From Coriolopsis trogii (Eukaryota > Basidiomycota > Agaricomycetes > Polyporales > Polyporaceae), in assembly GCA_020543525.1 (NCBI GenBank), contig JAHYIO010000036.1, forward strand, positions 2,170,001-2,234,000: a stretch of 64,000 nucleotides of DNA, in the 5' to 3' direction. Every line of letters begins with the position of its first letter. The first letter of the stretch is position 1. Under the pieces are notes generated by a model. That model did not search any database. It was given only the letters and a program-made list of their open reading frames with translations, and had not been told where the DNA came from. The position numbers and the translations under genes are program-made. Of the stretch, positions 33,503-45,341 are shown one piece after another.

Positions 33503-34984
33503 ATGTCTGCCTTCAGCGAGCTGCTAGAGCAGAGCATCCTCAACGTACCTTCTTTCACGCTAGAGTCTGGGCACGTTTTGACAGATGTACCTGTCGCCTA
33601 CAAGACTTGGGGCACTCTGAATGAATCAAAGGATAACGTGATGATCATCTGTCATGCCTTTACCGGCAGTTCAGACGTAGAGGACTGGTACGATGCTCAC
33701 TTTCTTCACCGTACCTCGTAATACTCATCCGCTCACTAGGTGGGGTCCACTCATGGGCCGGGGCAAGGCATTTGATCCCAGTCGCTTTTTCATTTTCTGT
33801 GCCAATACCATGGGCTCTCCTTACGGCTCGGCGTCCCCTGTCACACTCAACCCTGCTACGGGTAAACCATATGGCCCGGAATTCCCTCTCACGACAATTC
33901 GCGACGATGTTAGGTATCTATTTTCACGCATTCTTGCGGAACAGCTGGTTGTCTCATGAACCTTCATATGTATAGGATCCACAAGCTCGTCCTAGACTAT
34001 CTGGGCGTAAGTTCCGTCGCGGTCGTAATCGGTGGGTCCATGGGGGGCATGGCAGTTCTCGAATGGCCTCTCTGTACCCCCACTGGCTACATCCGGCGAA
34101 TCATTCCCATTGCCACATCTGCCCGTCACTCTGCATGGTGCATTAGCTGGGGTGAGGCGCAGCGCCAGAGCATCTACAGCGACCCGTCCTATCAAGATGG
34201 GTACTACGAATCACAGCCGGCGTCCGGACTCGCCGCGGCCCGCATGGCTGCACTGTTGACGTATCGTTCCCGGGACTCCTTTGAACGCCGTTTTGGCCGT
34301 AAACCCCAGAAGCTCGCCGCCACCGCCACTTCCGGAGACGGCGTACTTACCCCACCCCACTCTCCCGCACTGCCGTCGGCGGACCATACGCTCGCAGCAC
34401 ACAACGATGGCCTACGTAGCTCGCAGTCGCGCCCGGAGACCCCGCGGACTGGCACACTGCCTGACACGGGTGAGCGTCCTGACTCGCCGCCGCGCCCTCC
34501 CATCTTCTCCGCACAATCGTACCTCCGCTATCAGGGGGACAAGTTCACGTCCCGGTTCGACGCCAATTGTTACATTCACATCACTCGCAAGCTCGACACG
34601 CACGACGTCGCTCGTGGGCGGCTGCTCAACCCAGACGAAGACGAGGACACGGCGCTTCGCAGGGTTCTTGGGACGGAGCCGCCCCGTGCGCTAGTCATCG
34701 GCATCCAGTCGGACGGGCTCTTCATGCCTTCCGAACAGCGCGAGATCGCGGAGGGTATTCCCGAGGCGGAACTCGTTATGATTCCCTCCCCGGAGGGTCA
34801 CGACGGCTTTCTGCTCGAGTTCGAGCTCATCAATAGGCACATCCTTGGCTACCTCAAACGGGAATTCCCCGAGTACTACCGGTCTGAGACGGGCGAGCTC
34901 GTCACGGAGACTCCCACAGAGGACTTCTCGATCAAGAAGACGAGCATGTTCGGAGAGGCGGAGGCGGATATCACTAGATGGTAG
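33503..34984 (+). CDS. MET2: Homoserine O-acetyltransferase
   Basis: Transfers acetyl from acetyl-CoA to homoserine, the committed step to methionine by direct sulfhydrylation; cytosolic. Three exons (33503-33687, 33740-33913, 33976-34984) give 455 residues. The alpha/beta-hydrolase fold is clear: [45 protein letters not shown], and the nucleophile elbow GGSMGGM. The acid and base are in [20 protein letters not shown] and [13 protein letters not shown], so the Ser-Asp-His triad is intact. Between about residues 210 and 285 lies a Ser/Pro/Thr-rich insertion ([17 protein letters not shown]) typical of fungal Met2. The [19 protein letters not shown] motif follows it. The end is ADITRW. Confidence 0.95.
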
Positions 34985-35542
34985 AGAGGGACAGTCGGGC
35001 TTCCTCCCGGTCGGTTTTTTAAAAATTTTTCTGACACGGACCGCGATAATCTGTCAACTTGTAGCGCTACATCCAACTGTACTTAGCTAGATCTCATTCG
35101 TCCGGAAAACCAAGGGCTGTTCAACTCAGCCCACTCATGACATATCTTGTTCAGACGCTTAATGGTTCGGACTGTGCCCGTGATCGGCATAGGGGTAAAC
35201 AATAAAGTGGGTCTCGAGATTACGATAGCAACACTATAGACAAGATGGGACGGCGCGTAAGGTACTCAGGGTACAGACTATTCAATACTATGCTACAAGA
35301 AGGGAACAGTCCAGTTTAGGAGCTGAGAGACATTAGGTGAAGGGCAGTGTAAGCGATATGGGGCGGGGAAAATATGTAATAGCATATAGATGTTTTCGTC
35401 GCCTTCAGAGCGACAGATGTCATGGTCCGAAATATCCATCAAGGGTGAGAGGAGCCTTGGCAAGAGAAGGTCCGACCGCCACCGCGCCCATAGAACGTCG
35501 GGGGGCTACTCAGCGGTCGACCCCGCGGCGTTGAGCCCCGCC
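34985..35542. other. Convergent 3' intergenic region
   Basis: MET2 and the first terpene synthase converge over 0.56 kb. No gene or repeat is seen. Confidence 0.5.
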
Positions 35543-36693
35543 TTACTCTTCGTCCGAGTCCGACGAGGCCTCCTGGACGCGGCGCGGGGTGAGGTGCACG
35601 ACGCGAGTGCGCTTGACCTCGTGGCGAGCGTGGCCGAAGTAGCGCTGCGTCTCGAATGACCAGTTGAGGTTGCCGATGACCCAGTTCTCCATCGCCATCG
35701 CGTAGAGCGCAACCTCGCGGTCGATCTTCTCTCCCCAGCTCGGGAGGGTGCGCTTCGCTTCGAGGAAGGTGTCGATGAGGCCCTTGAAGTGGACGCCGAC
35801 GTAGTCCGCCGCGCCTTGCAGATCGAGGCCCTTATGGTGCATGAGGACGGTCATGACGTTGTTGGTGGTGTGGCCCATTGCTTGCTCCATGTTGTAGGAG
35901 TAAAGATCCTGTTAGAGAGTAAACCGTGGTGACGTCAGACTTATGTAGTCTAAGTCGCAAGGCGGACTTGACTCACGTTAGACCAGCAGACCATGTCGAC
36001 GGTGGAGAGGTGCATGGCCATGAATGCCGGGTGTTCGACAACCTCATCGGGCAAGTCAACGCCGAGGGCGTAGCCCGCGAGCCCAAAGCAGAATCGCACG
36101 GCGCTGTTCTCACGGCGGAGTGTGATGTACGAGTCGAGGTCGAGCACGGTCCCGTGCTCGCGGAGATCGGCCTCATGAGCTACGGCCTCAATGTAGTCCT
36201 TGCAATGCTTGATGAAGCGGCGGTAGGTTAACGGTCCGCAATGCTTGAGCAGACGCGCTGTGAACCTAGGGATTGAGGGAGGATGTCAGATGTGGTAAGA
36301 GGATCGACCACTATTCAAGACCTACTCCTTCGTCATTTTGCAGAGCGTCGTGCCGTCGTCGTACGTGAGGTCGCGCATGGAGTTGTAGAACGTGAGACCG
36401 GTCTCGTGGGCGCCCTTCTCATTCTGGTCGTCGCTGATCTCGTCCACAGTGAAGAGGAGGTTGACGAAGTCGCAGGTCGTGCGGAGTCGCTCATAGTCCG
36501 CGTAGGGGTAGGCATGTGCGCAGAGGAGCTCGCTGCCACCCTGGAGGAAGAAAGCACGCTTCTTGTCCGAGAGTATACGGTAGCTATTGATCCATTCAGA
36601 GGATTCGGCAGCAGCCTCCGTGTAGTGAGGGTTGAAAGAACCGGTGAAGGGGGTAACAGCGTGTAGGTCAGGGAGCACGAAGAACGTGGACAT
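35543..36693 (-). CDS. Sesquiterpene synthase 1 (class I terpene cyclase)
   Basis: Cyclises a prenyl diphosphate, presumably farnesyl diphosphate, in the cytosol. Three exons (36693-36326, 36265-35977, 35908-35543) give 340 residues. The aspartate-rich metal motif is [16 protein letters not shown] near residue 95; the NSE triad NDLYSYNME near residue 225 crosses the second intron, and the C-terminal RY pair is in [29 protein letters not shown] and [16 protein letters not shown] are typical of the Agaricomycete branch. It ends in an acidic EASSDSDEE tail. It is paralogous to the synthase at 40247-41392, with the same exon lengths in exon 2 (289 nt). The product skeleton cannot be predicted. 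A TATA-like TTTTATAG at about 36825-36832 precedes it in the right orientation. Confidence 0.88.
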
Positions 36694-39600
36694 GCTGAAC
36701 GTTGGAGGGTAAGACGATAGTGGGGATGATTAGTATGAAGACACGAGACGAGAGAAGACAGAAGAGAGCGAGATATGTGAGAAGGATGGGTGTGTTGTGC
36801 TCTAGCCATGGCATTGAGGAGTAGCTTTTATAGCCCTCACAGCTATGTTCCAGTCCGCATGGAGTGCGGGCGCGCGTTCAAGACGGCCCCACCGGAGACT
36901 CGTATTCACACTCCCTTTCACAAGCGGCCATCCGCTGAAGTCATGAAAGGCGTTCCGATCCGTCTGGATCTCCACACCGGCGGGGCGCGAAATTGATGGA
37001 GAATATTGCAAGCGTACCTCCCGTCGACGCGGTCGGGGCAGTTTCAGAAATTATTGGAGGTATCGCGCCGGAGACAACATCGAGTCAGCGTTGTATTTAG
37101 CGGTCCGATCCGGCAGTCTGACGCTCTTTTTGGTTCGGAGAGGATAAACGCACCGGGCAACCATGGATTATACCGGTCGGAATCGTACAATATGAACGCT
37201 TTACAGCTTCGGCGTCAGGAGTTCAAACGCCCTTGGTGTACGAAGCGCGCGTTCAAATATGCGACTCTAACATGATTTGGCCGGATTTTGGGGAGTAAAT
37301 CGAACCTAGACCTGAAAGGTGGTACATCGGGGGCTCAATTCCAGGAGGTATGCAGGCCCCTTACCGTCTTAAACACTGCGGCAATTTGTCCGCAGCGCAG
37401 CACAAGGCGTCGAGTAGTGGCTGTACCGGCCCGCTTCGGTCCCCGACGGCGTCGGCAACGCCTGAAGCACGTCTGAAGCCAGCACTTTGCTGTATGCCCG
37501 TCGGGCGGATATGTTAGCGGTCCCAACATGCCTGGGTACTGGATGCTTGCAACTGCTGACGTCATCCCCAATATCGTTGACTTGTGGCGAATATGGGATT
37601 GAATGGTAAGCCGCCCTCGAGCGGAGGCCACATGGTCGCGATTGGACACGAGTGAAGAAATCAGAGTGGTCCTGGGTTTAGTGACCGCAGAAGAAGATTA
37701 TCAGCGCTGGTGCATGTTATATCACGAGAACCTCTTGATACCTTTGACCGCCACACACCGATGTTGTGGACCAGATTTGGTATGCGGTCGGCAATGGTCT
37801 GTGTGGGACTCGTCAGATTCAGCGAAGATGCTACGGGGGACGTTTTGAGATCGATACTGTCAACACCACATGGTCATCCGGGAAATCCGACCATAGATCT
37901 CCGGGGTGGCACCGCCCCTACCGGTTCAGCCCTCTGAAACATCAAGTGAGGAGTACATACGAAGAGGAGCAGGTACAGTATGTTCAATTGAGATGGGCGA
38001 TCTGACATGTGGCAGTTCTTGCAGTAGCAGCATTATTGTCTCCGTCGGAAGTCAACTCCTCCAGCACCCAATCTGTTGCAGGTTCGATGGCCTGTCTTGA
38101 GCATCGCACGCGCTCGTGACGGCGTTCCGGACACATTGCGGCAAGTCCGAGTCTGAGCACGAAGGCTGTGTACATATACCACAAGGGAGACAGACGAGGA
38201 CTGTGAAGCTGACAAAAAAGCCGGCATCGGATCTCAAATAGAGCAGCTTGGAGCCCAAGCTTGGAGCTGGATAGATTAGAACGAGAGTCAAGTGGAAGTG
38301 GTTGTGGTCAGAGATTGATAGTAAGTACAAGGTGGCGTGCCAGTGGCTGCTGGGCATCCTCGGAAACTTCCGAGTGTCCATACCGAGCGTGCCTGGGTTG
38401 GGTAGCAGCTCCACTCCCGCCGCCACCGGGTCAGTCTTGCCTGGACTCATGTTTCCTCACACGCGATCACGGTACGTCGTGGCAAATATCCAGCTACTGC
38501 CTTCAGGCAGGAGAGCGTATCTTCGAGATAGCTATGCCGACACAAAGGCCACTATCGCGCCTGCGGATGAACGCATCGATATCATTATCCGTGTTTCCCT
38601 TGAATGAGCTGATGTATTTTGCAAGACCTATTGTTGCGACTGTTGCGGTACTTCGGAACAGTTAATAACGGTTGCTATCAAAGACGACTGACTCGTTGTG
38701 GTCAGTTGGTACCAGGGTCGGCGATTCTCAGCTGGCGGTCGACTCACTACAAAACGGTTGATTTCATCATGATTAGTATCCAACATTGCTACGATAGAGG
38801 TCGCCCAGAACACCCACTCGCTGACCACATCTCGTGAAGAAGAGGATGAGAAGATATCCCCGCTGGCATACGGGAATAATCTACTTCGGCAGCGGACTAA
38901 GTATTCACGAACGTAGATGCGCACGAACAGCTGGCATTGCCCCTGCATGGAATGGAGCCTCTGTATGGCATGGTGTCGAGAGCTCCACGGTTGCGAGATG
39001 CACCGACGCTCACGATTCATTTCCCCCGTAGCCGACACTGTTGCGGAGGTTGTATACCAAATGGGATAATATGGAAAAGATAACATGTTTATGTGCAGGC
39101 CTGCTCGGTTGGTTTTGTTAGCTGAAGATCAGATCCACAGATCTTCCGAGATTTACTATTTTCACCCCTGCAATAATATTGTGCGGTGTCCTTGGAGGAG
39201 CCGGCTCCTCTAAGACACCGCTCACACATCCGACTGGAGGACTTCCCGAGTTTCCGACGCGGCTCTATTGTCCCCAGCCTCGCAATTGACTCATTCGCAT
39301 GTCCGACTCGGACCCCCAGCGGCAGCCTTCACACTCACCAACACCCAATCACAGGTCTTTTGTGAGCGCCCGTTGCGAGTATGGGAGCTCCGTCTTACGT
39401 CCGGACGATGAGGACCGCACGGGTACATGACGAGTGCCCGAGAAAGACCGTCAAACGGCGCCGCTAACACTCCCAACGGCGTGCCGCTTTGAGCGCATCG
39501 CTCTCCTCCTGACGGAGCGCACAATTCCAGTGAAGCAACAGGCGGTAGCAAAGTGAGGAGCAATGCCACATAACAACAATACGGAGCAGAACGGTCACCC

Positions 39601-40246
39601 CTACTTCCACAGCCATCAAACTCTGAAATAGCTCGCGGAGTTGGGACGGGCTACCCGAGAGAGCAGGTGGGTAGGATATACCTGTTCGGATGAAGTAAAC
39701 AAGCAGGCTTCTTCCGGCCGCCCAGTAGTCTGTTAGGCTGCGCCGAATTTAAGTTCTAACTGCGCCCTCGTCAGGTGAAGCGGTGGAAACGCTCTTGATC
39801 ATTGTATGTGGTCATATTTGTCAGGCGTTTGATTTCTCCGGACTGCGTCTGACTCTCGCTGGCAGTCCTCAGGGCCCAACTTCATCACGCCGCGGCCTTA
39901 CGAAGTCATCGCACAGGGGGTGCAGTCAAATAGTATAAGATTAACGATGCATGGAGTCATACAGCATGGGAGTAAATGTACAAATACAGGAGTGATATAA
40001 TTCAATTGAGGAAACACGACTGGCGCGTCAAGAATATCATACGAATCGACGTCAAATCTTGGAATCTCGGCATACACACTGAGAGATACGTATGTGGACC
40101 TGAAACGATCCGTGAGCGGCGGCGTGATCTGGACAATCGGAGAGGTTCATGCCGCCGTCGCTCCCAGGGATGGTCCACGTCATGGTTGCTACCAGCCATA
40201 TTGTCAGTGCGTCTGAGCGTGTAATTAACGTCATGAAAAACATACT
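36694..40246. other. 3.5-kb spacer between the terpene synthases
   Basis: No open frame with recognisable protein features on either strand; the longest are 100-150 codons of chance-like sequence. There is no cytochrome P450, transporter or regulator signature. A hairpin at 39185-39219 is listed separately. The promoter of synthase 1 occupies the left end. This could be degraded repeat or gene DNA, but I found no terminal repeats. Confidence 0.5.
39185..39219. repeat. Palindromic hairpin
   Basis: A perfect 16-bp palindrome, GAGGAGCCGGCTCCTC (39195-39210), is extended on both sides by GGTGTCCTTG and TAAGACACC, which pair apart from a few bases. It could act as a hairpin in RNA or DNA, or be a transposon fragment. 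Role unknown. Confidence 0.6.
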
Positions 40247-41392
40247 TCATTGGTCGTCTTCCCCGTCGTTCCCACGCTCTGGTGGGCTCAGGGCGACCAC
40301 CCGCGTCTCCTTCACTCTGGCAAACTCCGCACCGAAGTATCGCTGAGTCTTGAAACTCCATTCGAGGTTGCCGATGACCCAGTGCTCCATCGCGGCGACG
40401 TACTTCGCTACCGCGACATCGACATCGGCTCCAAACGTCGGCAAGGAGCGTTTCGTTTCCACAAATCGGTCCATGAGCTGCTTGAAGTGCCTGCCGATGA
40501 GGTCTGAGGCCTCCTGGAGACCGATGTTCTTCTCACGCATGAGGACGGTCACGATGTTGTTACCCGTGTGCCCCTTTGCCTGCTCCATGTTGTACGAGTA
40601 GACATCCTGTATGTGGCGTATGTCACGACCGGCTCGGATCAACGCACAGGGAGGAGGAGCTTACGTTGGACCAGCAGACCATGTCGGCGGCTGCCCAATA
40701 AAGGGTCATGAAGTGCTCATCAAGGAACACCGCATCCGGCAACTCAATGCCTAGCACGAACTCGAAAAGGCCGAAGCATAGACGGATGGCGCTGTTCTCG
40801 CGGCGCAGCTTCTGGAACGAGGTCGTGTCGAGAACCTCGCCGCGCTCGCGAAGCTCAGCTTCCCGCGCCACTGCGTTGACATAGTCAACACAGTGCACGA
40901 GGAAGCGTCGGTAGCAGCCCGGCCCGGCGTGCGCGAGGAGCCGTTGCTTGAACCTAGGTGGAAACAGAGCTTATGAGCATCACGGCTGAGGCAATTGGAC
41001 GTGATGCGTGTGAACACTCACTCGCGGGTCATCTGTGCAAGAGCCGAGCCATCGTCCCAGTCAGGGTAACGCATAGCATTGAGGAACACCTCGCCAGTGG
41101 CGCGTGCCCCCTTGCCGTCCTGATCGTCACTGACCTCGTCGACCACGAACAAAAGGTTGACGAAGTCGCAGCATGTCCGGAACTGGTCATAGTCGGCGTA
41201 GGGATATGTGTGGGAGACGAGGAGCTCGTTGCTCCCCTGGAGGAAGAATGCGAGCTTCTTGCCCCGGAATAGGTGGTAACTGTTCACCCATGCACGCGAC
41301 TCGGCGGAGGCTCGCTCGTAGTGAGAACTGGTAGAGTATTCAAGAGGGCAGGCGGCAAGGAGGTCAGGGAGGGTGAACTGTGTTGCTGACAT
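40247..41392 (-). CDS. Sesquiterpene synthase 2 (class I terpene cyclase)
   Basis: Paralogue of synthase 1, on the same strand. Three exons (41392-41022, 40953-40665, 40606-40247) give 339 residues. Motifs are complete: [25 protein letters not shown] across the second intron, and SFKTQRYFG. The start [11 protein letters not shown] aligns with [10 protein letters not shown] of synthase 1. By eye the two share roughly half their residues, with both introns at identical positions and phases, so they are a tandem-type duplication that has diverged. Differences near the active site (for example [10 protein letters not shown] versus [11 protein letters not shown]) leave room for a different product. 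A possible TATA-like element (TTATATG) is near 41498. Confidence 0.88.
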
Positions 41393-44324
41393 CGTGGTGT
41401 TGGTAAGTGGTGAAGGCTGGTGTGTGATGTTGACTCGAGGGTGAATGTGAGAGGTAGACCTGAGGATGGTGCAGAACTCACCGCACCAGCACCTGTCTCT
41501 TATATGTCTTTTCCACGAGACATACCGTCCGTCGGGCCAGTGAGCTTTGCAATCTCGCTGACCAGAGGCACGTCGTGATGCGTGAGTCCCAAACCCGGAG
41601 ATCTGGAACAGACTCTGACCCCGAAAGCCGAGATGCATCTACGATCGTTTCACGTAGGGTGCTGTAATCTGGCGGCTTTGCCACATTGCTGCGAACATTC
41701 TGTAGCCAACGGATGTCACCCTTCTTCGAAAAAGAGAAAGGCTGGATCGCTGGCAGAAATGCTCCCATGTCCTATACCGCCCTGGGTGACAGTAGCACCG
41801 CAATTCGCGCAGCTGTGAACATTTGTCGTTGAGGTCAAATGTCTGTAGTGTGCAATTCGCTGCAGTCACTCACCGGTGGATCGGGTACCGCGTCATAAGC
41901 TCCCGGTCCCTCAACGGCCAGTGTGGACCAAGCCCGTGGCGATCAGAGCTTGCGCCGCGCTTGTCCTACGGTCGGACGGGTCGGAGGCAGAGTTTACGAC
42001 ATACACGAGACGCAGAAAGAGGCACGAGTCTCGTAGTCCTACAACAAGGAAACGTCGATCAATGGATGCAAATCGTCGACAGGCTTCGTTACGCACCGGT
42101 CAGGGGTACACTGGTCTTCTTCGGGTAGGGCAAGTAATGCTCGCAACGTTAGGCTGGTACGCGATCGAGCCCAACCAAGACGTGGCTGCGGGCCCGGCCG
42201 AGCCGGCATCCGCCGATGGATGTCATTTCTGAGTTGAAGGCTGAGCGCGAGTGACACAGTGCCCCGTAAGTTCAGAAGATGAGCAGACCTCCTCTACTCT
42301 GTGCATCGTCGCATGACATTCGACGCAAAAGTGTTCAGTGGCGTGCTGCACCATGTCAATGCGCTCGTCACCGCTACCGCCTGAGACCGCACGTACAATT
42401 GAACTCAGATGGGATGGGGTGACTCTCTAAGCGTCTCATGGAGACGGAGCAAGCGGCACGCCTTACATTCGCTCATGGCAAGCCGTGACCTGCTCTCGGA
42501 CTTAGTGCGCGTTTCACGACGACGAGACTGATGGGAGTATAGTCACCTTGTACCAAAACTATGAACAATCGCCCTAATCGGAATGCACTCATCGGAGCGC
42601 CCTAGACGAGACGTCCAGAGCACGCACATCTTCAGATTCGCCGATTGGATAGAATTAGCTGCTACGGACTGCAACGCCGTAGGGTGAAACCAGGAGTCGG
42701 CGACTGATTTGGGTGTGAATGCGATGTCGCCTCGAGGATACGATTGCAAATGGCGGTCCTATCACGGATCCCCGCGCAAGGTACTGCCACAGCGACTGCA
42801 GTCTTCCCCGTCGCAAGCAATGGAGGGTTTGTAGAAAAGTCTTCTGATTCCCGTCTCGCGACTGCTTCCATTGCTGTCCACGAATCGCCGGTCCATCTTG
42901 AGAACGGTCGAAGAGAAGACAGCGTCGAGGATCGTATAAGGGGAGGCAGAGGAAGCAAATCGCGCTGCCTAATCTAGGCAATCGGTCAAGGGCGGATGAG
43001 AGCGAGGAAGGTTCCTTGGCACTCAAAGCACCCGATACGCGAGAACTCGATCCATTCGCGTTGCGATAGCTCTCGCGAACAATCACAGAGTCCGTTCCGT
43101 GAGAAACTCAAGTGCGTCCTAGGACAGGGTAGTCAGCCGATAGGAACGGAGAGATGCTATGAATTGTAGGCGGGAGCGAGGAGGGATGGCGGTGACAGAC
43201 CTTCTCACGACATGGCTGTGGTGGTTAACGGGCCCGACGCCCCGTAACAGCCTGTGCAGTCGAGTGCGTTGTCGCATCAAAGTGAAACGAAGACATCCAA
43301 TATCCAGTGGCGCCCCCTTCACGGACAAAAGAAGCGAGTACACCGAGTCCCGGACCACGGCAGCGCCGCTGATCGTGAAAATGTCTGCGCGGGGACACGT
43401 CAGCGTACAAGGTATGACCTAGCAAAGAACCCTGACCTCGTCGAACGGCGCAAAATGGAGCGAGCAAGCACGTTCTCGCGGTTCGGCGGGGCGGCACAGA
43501 GAACGGGCAGGCTGCCGCTGAGATCAATCATGGCATCGCTCCCCTGCTTGGAATTTGCGGCTCCATGAGCGCGGGGCATCTCCTGGTAAGAGAACACGGT
43601 GAGATCTCGTCCGGGTTCCGCAGGGGTGCTGTGGGTAATTGTGCCCGTGGTCTGAGGTGTCGTGACGAGCGGAAATCGTGGCCAATATTTCCATACACAG
43701 AAGTTGGACCCGCTGCCCGAGCCATGGCATGTCGTGCTGCTACCGCCATGGCTTTTACGACGTCCTCATCGGCTAGCCGTATCCACCGGTGCCCTGATGG
43801 GCGCATCACGCAAGTCGCGGGAGGCGGCGGGCGGGACCACAAATCTTAGATACCTATTGCGGGTCAAGGCCTGACAGGTGAAGACTACTCAACGAGCGTC
43901 GCAGCCCAAGGACCGAACAAGGAGTGCGATTTCTCCGCACCATTCTCAACCAGGTAACCCCACTGCACATGAAAGGGAGGGTGGTACGTCAATATGACTA
44001 ACGGAACATGGCACGAACATTGACGAACCACTCACTTGCCACCCCAGACCCACTCTCTACAGAATTCTTCCAGGAACCACGGCCTGCACGATCGTAGACA
44101 CTCGCCGACTCCCTGCCATTGCATTGCTAGCTAGTAAAGAAGTTGGAGTTCAGAAGCAGGGATCAAGGGGTTGGTACAATGCAGGAGGCAGGAGGTGAAC
44201 TCTGACATGAACATAGATGGATACATAGCAAGAACATGATCGGATGACCCTGGAAGAACGGCCTGATCAAATGCATGACGACGACAGACGATGGATCCAA
44301 TAATAATAATAAGCACACACACAG
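41393..44324. other. 2.9-kb stretch without a confident gene
   Basis: Left end carries the promoter of synthase 2, right end the 3' flank of RPB5, with a short (TAA)n and (AC)n tract near 44300. Open frames are chance-like with many Arg and Ser codons and no motif. I see no remnant of a tailoring gene. Confidence 0.45.
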
Positions 44325-45243
44325 CTAGAAGCAGATACGATAACTGGCATAACGTCCGCTGGTCTCACTTGGCCGTGTAATCTTAACGACGTTACCTCGT
44401 TTCAGGCCGTAATAACGCGCGACAGGGTCTGCTAGCTGGATGCGCGGGAGCTGTGTCTCCTTTAACCGGCTGCGAGGCGAGGTGAGGATACGCATCAGCA
44501 TCAGCTGTGGGGAAGACGTACTAGGTCTCCAGAAGCTCCTTTTTCTGCTCTGGTGTGAGAACTTCGTGCCTCGGTACTAGTGTGTGGTGTGTAATGTTCA
44601 CGAGCAAGTCCGATTCAGAGAATTCTTCCAGCTTGTACTGAGAAGCCATTGCCACAATGACCTGCGCAGGGACGACAATCGGGGAAGGGCTAAAATCGGT
44701 TTGATGGAACTGAACTTACCTTACGAGCCGAAGGTGTCATGTTTCCGGGGAAGACGATGATACCCTGTTGGATATTCTTCTCTTCCAGAATTCCAAGCAG
44801 TCTGGAGTGACCCGGGGTTTGGGGTCGGAAGACACATGAGAAACAATAACCGGACTCACTTTCGCATCGTCTTTACACCCACACTCTTCTCATCTGTGAA
44901 GAAAATGAAGATTTGCAGCATTGGGTTGTCGCGGTGGTTCGTGAAGAAGTTGAGCTGACTTCGACTATGCAATCATGGCATTCACAAGACTTCCTCCGTG
45001 ACAGTGATGAAATGTACGCACTCCACGCCTCCACTTTGGCTCGCGTAGTGCGAACGGAATGTAGCCAGATCCATGTTTATTTCATCGTCCGAGACCTGGA
45101 AACCCTGTAGTGAGCCCAGTGTTCAGTACACTCGTCTGCGGAACGAAACATTGAGCACTCACCCTGTCCTTCACCAGCTCATGAATCGTCCTGTTCACTT
45201 TCCAGAGCTTTGCGGATTCGTCTTGGTCGGCGAGAGCAGCCAT
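44325..45243 (-). CDS. RPB5: RNA polymerase I, II and III shared subunit RPABC1 (Rpb5)
   Basis: Common subunit of all three nuclear RNA polymerases, at the jaw that contacts downstream DNA. Six exons (45243-45163, 45104-45022, 44964-44860, 44801-44720, 44661-44522, 44469-44325) give 211 residues, close to the usual 210-215. The N-terminal jaw begins [20 protein letters not shown], then [17 protein letters not shown] and [13 protein letters not shown]. The assembly domain has the family signatures [40 protein letters not shown], and [20 protein letters not shown], then [13 protein letters not shown]. All introns join in phase. It is easily missed because no exon is longer than 150 nt. Confidence 0.96.
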
Positions 45244-45341
45244 GGTGGTGGTAGGTTACAGACACGCGGTCCGGGACACTCGAAATTTCGCTTCCGAATC
45301 CGTCGAACACGGGCGCGTAACGCGTCCGATCACTCTGCACC
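45244..45341. promoter_or_regulatory. 98-bp bidirectional promoter RPB5/SWD2
   Basis: Only 98 bp separate the start codons of RPB5 (-) and SWD2 (+). Both transcription start sites must lie in or near this span. It contains a CGCGTAACGCG near-palindrome around 45315-45325; no TATA box is seen. Confidence 0.6.

Noticed and set aside
36694..44324. Full biosynthetic cluster around the terpene synthases
   Set aside because: No cytochrome P450 heme motif, transporter or regulator could be found in the flanking DNA on either strand.
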